From Spirochaetae bacterium HGW-Spirochaetae-1 (GTDB taxonomy: Bacteria; Spirochaetota; UBA4802; UBA5550), in contig PGXY01000003.1 in the NCBI GenBank assembly GCA_002839375.1, forward strand, positions 281,863 through 345,862: DNA of 64,000 bases, read 5' to 3'. Each line of letters begins with the position of its first letter. Positions within the stretch are counted from its first letter, which is position 1. Both the position numbers and the translations under genes were made by a program. This document shows positions 62,593-64,000 of this stretch, one piece after another. The notes beneath the pieces are model-generated. The model made no database searches. It saw nothing but the letters and a program-made list of their open reading frames with translations, and had not been told where the DNA came from.

Positions 62593-64000
62593 TTATGAAA
62601 AAATCCCCGATTTTTTAAGACTGTCGGATATTTCCTTCATATCCGCTTCGCTCATAGTGCCGCCGCCGAAACGTGTTGCATAGAGCCGGTCCCTGATTTT
62701 ATCCAGCTCATCACCGGGAACCTTCAGCTTTTTCACCGCCGGTGAGAGTCCGGCTGCATGTCCTAATATCCTGTCCACGGTTTTAAAAAAAAGATCACTG
62801 TCCTTTTTGAAAAGGGACGCGGACAGGTCTCTCTCCAGCGATTTCAATACGTCGGACTCCTGTTCCGGCTTCTCTTCTTTTATCGTTTCGCCGCGGGAAA
62901 TGATACGGTACCGGCGCCTCTCCCATATAACAATACCCGTAATGGAACCGACAACGAGAAGAACAATGATGGCTATATACAGGGGATTGAAATCCACGGA
63001 ACCCGAAGAGTCGGTGTCAAATCCCATGTGGGGACCGCTCTTTCCTCCGCCTTTCACCTCAAGGAGAATATCCCCGGTCTTCAGAGTATGATACGATTTA
63101 TCGGCGGGATTGAAATAGGGAAAAATAAATCTCCCGGCATTAACCGATCCTTCCCTTTCCGGTATGACCGTGACAGTGAAGGTCACCTTCCCTTTCAGCG
63201 TATCTCCCGATACGGAGATATCCTTCTCCCCTTCTTCCACAAGAACACGCACATCCCTGTCGCCGCCCTCATGCAGGGGTTTGGCCACAAGGTACAGGCT
63301 GCCCTCGCCTTCAATAGTAATCGTTGCCCGCTTCTCATTGAAGGCTTTCAGGGTTTCCCTGTCGTAATCAAGCTTCATGGTGAAGGTGCCCACGTTTCCC
63401 GGGAAATCAGCGGGCTTCCCCTTTTCAGGCAGGGGAAGGACCTCCAGTGAACCCGTATCAAAAATAATCCGCTTTCTGTCCATCATGCCGAAGAACCCGT
63501 CTCTTCTTTCAGCGCTCATGATGACCGAACCGCCTCCCGTTTCAAGTGAACCCGTCTGGGTGGGAATCAGCGCGAAGGTGTACAGGTGCGACCGGATCAG
63601 CTCATTGCCGTCCCGGGAGGCCATATCATCGCCGCGATTTTCCTCGATCCTGTTGACCATAAAGCCCCGGGCCTCGGGCTGTTTTTCAATGGCTTCGATG
63701 TTGATACTGCCGCCGCCCGATGTCAGCAGGTAATATCGCACCAGGACCGGCTCGCCGAGATATACCTTCTTCTTTGACAGAACGACTTCGGGCATAACCG
63801 TTCCTCCACCGCCGCTCGTCGTCCTTCCCGAGGCATTTTTCACAATGAGAGACACTTCCCTTGATTTGATAAATGCGCCATCCTGTTCAAAAACCAGGGG
63901 TGGTATTTTATAGGACCCTTTTTTTTCACCGGTAACAGTATAGGTCAGCGACACCCCCTGCCAGGTTTTACCGTTGATAAACTGAAAGCTCCGCTGCATA
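62593..64000 (-). CDS. batD: BatD-like oxygen-tolerance protein (N-terminus cut off by window edge)
   Basis: C-terminal 468 or more residues of a BatD-type protein; the frame is still open at the right edge. Seen: Ig-like beta domains (VLSKKKVYLGEPVLVRYYL; VEEGEKDISVSGDTLKGKVTF pattern), one membrane segment near FNPLYIAIIVLLVVGSITGIVIW (about 340-363 of the visible part), and a cytoplasmic tail. BatD works with MoxR-BatA/B type proteins in stress tolerance in Leptospira and Bacteroides; those would lie to the right. Ends 10 bp from LysR, convergent. Confidence 0.85.
   Translation of the reverse strand, partial: MQRSFQFINGKTWQGVSLTYTVTGEKKGSYKIPPLVFEQDGAFIKSREVSLIVKNASGRTTSGGGGTVMPEVVLSKKKVYLGEPVLVRYYLLTSGGGSINIEAIEKQPEARGFMVNRIEENRGDDMASRDGNELIRSHLYTFALIPTQTGSLETGGGSVIMSAERRDGFFGMMDRKRIIFDTGSLEVLPLPEKGKPADFPGNVGTFTMKLDYDRETLKAFNEKRATITIEGEGSLYLVAKPLHEGGDRDVRVLVEEGEKDISVSGDTLKGKVTFTVTVIPEREGSVNAGRFIFPYFNPADKSYHTLKTGDILLEVKGGGKSGPHMGFDTDSSGSVDFNPLYIAIIVLLVVGSITGIVIWERRRYRIISRGETIKEEKPEQESDVLKSLERDLSASLFKKDSDLFFKTVDRILGHAAGLSPAVKKLKVPGDELDKIRDRLYATRFGGGTMSEADMKEISDSLKKSGIFS

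Noticed and set aside
1-64000. Mobile elements, defence systems or a biosynthetic cluster
   Set aside because: No transposase, integrase, restriction or CRISPR genes and no megasynthases were seen; all large frames fit chromosomal genes.

Overview
The window looks like a chromosomal segment of an anaerobic spirochaete (phylum Spirochaetota) of moderate GC content. The strongest lineage marker is a P83/100-type protein (9930-11693), a family I know only from spirochaetes. An LptE-like lipoprotein (32440-33030) suggests an LPS-bearing outer membrane, as in Leptospira-like lineages rather than Borrelia or Treponema. The anaerobic inference rests on an Rnf complex, an exported [NiFe] hydrogenase with a tetraheme cytochrome, and arylacetate/amino-acid metabolism genes. 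I saw no rRNA, tRNA, CRISPR array, insertion sequence or phage module; gene density is high and uniform.

Layout. 1-5.6 kb: end of an unknown gene, thyX, and an rnfCDGEA operon led by a small Cys-rich protein and lacking rnfB. 5.9-9.7 kb: a CsgG-like/beta-barrel protein, thioredoxin, and an ACT-domain protein with a phenylacetate-CoA ligase. 9.9-15 kb: P83/100, an OmpA-family protein, long-chain acyl-CoA synthetase. 15.1-21.4 kb: a second phenylacetate-CoA ligase in one operon with a complete branched-chain amino acid ABC transporter (livKHMGF). 21.6-27.3 kb: small membrane protein, Nudix hydrolase, a bitopic sensor-like protein coupled to a STAS-zinc-ribbon protein, queF, a lipoprotein and a AAA+ ATPase. 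27.5-32.4 kb: a 1652-residue fusion of a GH13 amylase-type domain and a GT5 glycogen-synthase-type domain. 32.4-42 kb: lptE-holA, HEAT-repeat protein, TetR regulator, small unknown proteins, plsC-tldD-tldE, HAD phosphatase, ArsC-like protein and an FmdB zinc ribbon. 42-49.8 kb: nickel/hydrogenase region with nikR, hypB, hypA, a divergent hybrid histidine kinase, then cytochrome c3, maturation protease, and hydrogenase small and large subunits. 50.2-64 kb: polA, small phasin-like protein, cupin, cNMP-binding protein, comM/yifB, a small protein behind a sigma-54-type promoter, an OppD-type ATPase, glyA, mazG, a LysR regulator and a truncated BatD-like gene.

How the parts fit. Peptides or amino acids may enter through Liv and Opp-type transporters; aromatic amino-acid catabolism would yield arylacetates activated by the two CoA ligases. 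Reduced ferredoxin from such oxidations could feed Rnf. The Tat-exported hydrogenase with its lipoprotein cytochrome could exchange electrons with H2 outside the cytoplasmic membrane, and NikR, HypA and HypB supply or control nickel. This metabolic picture is inference from gene content. Many intergenic regions carry clear TTGACA-type -35 boxes with about 17-bp spacing, so several promoters could be placed.
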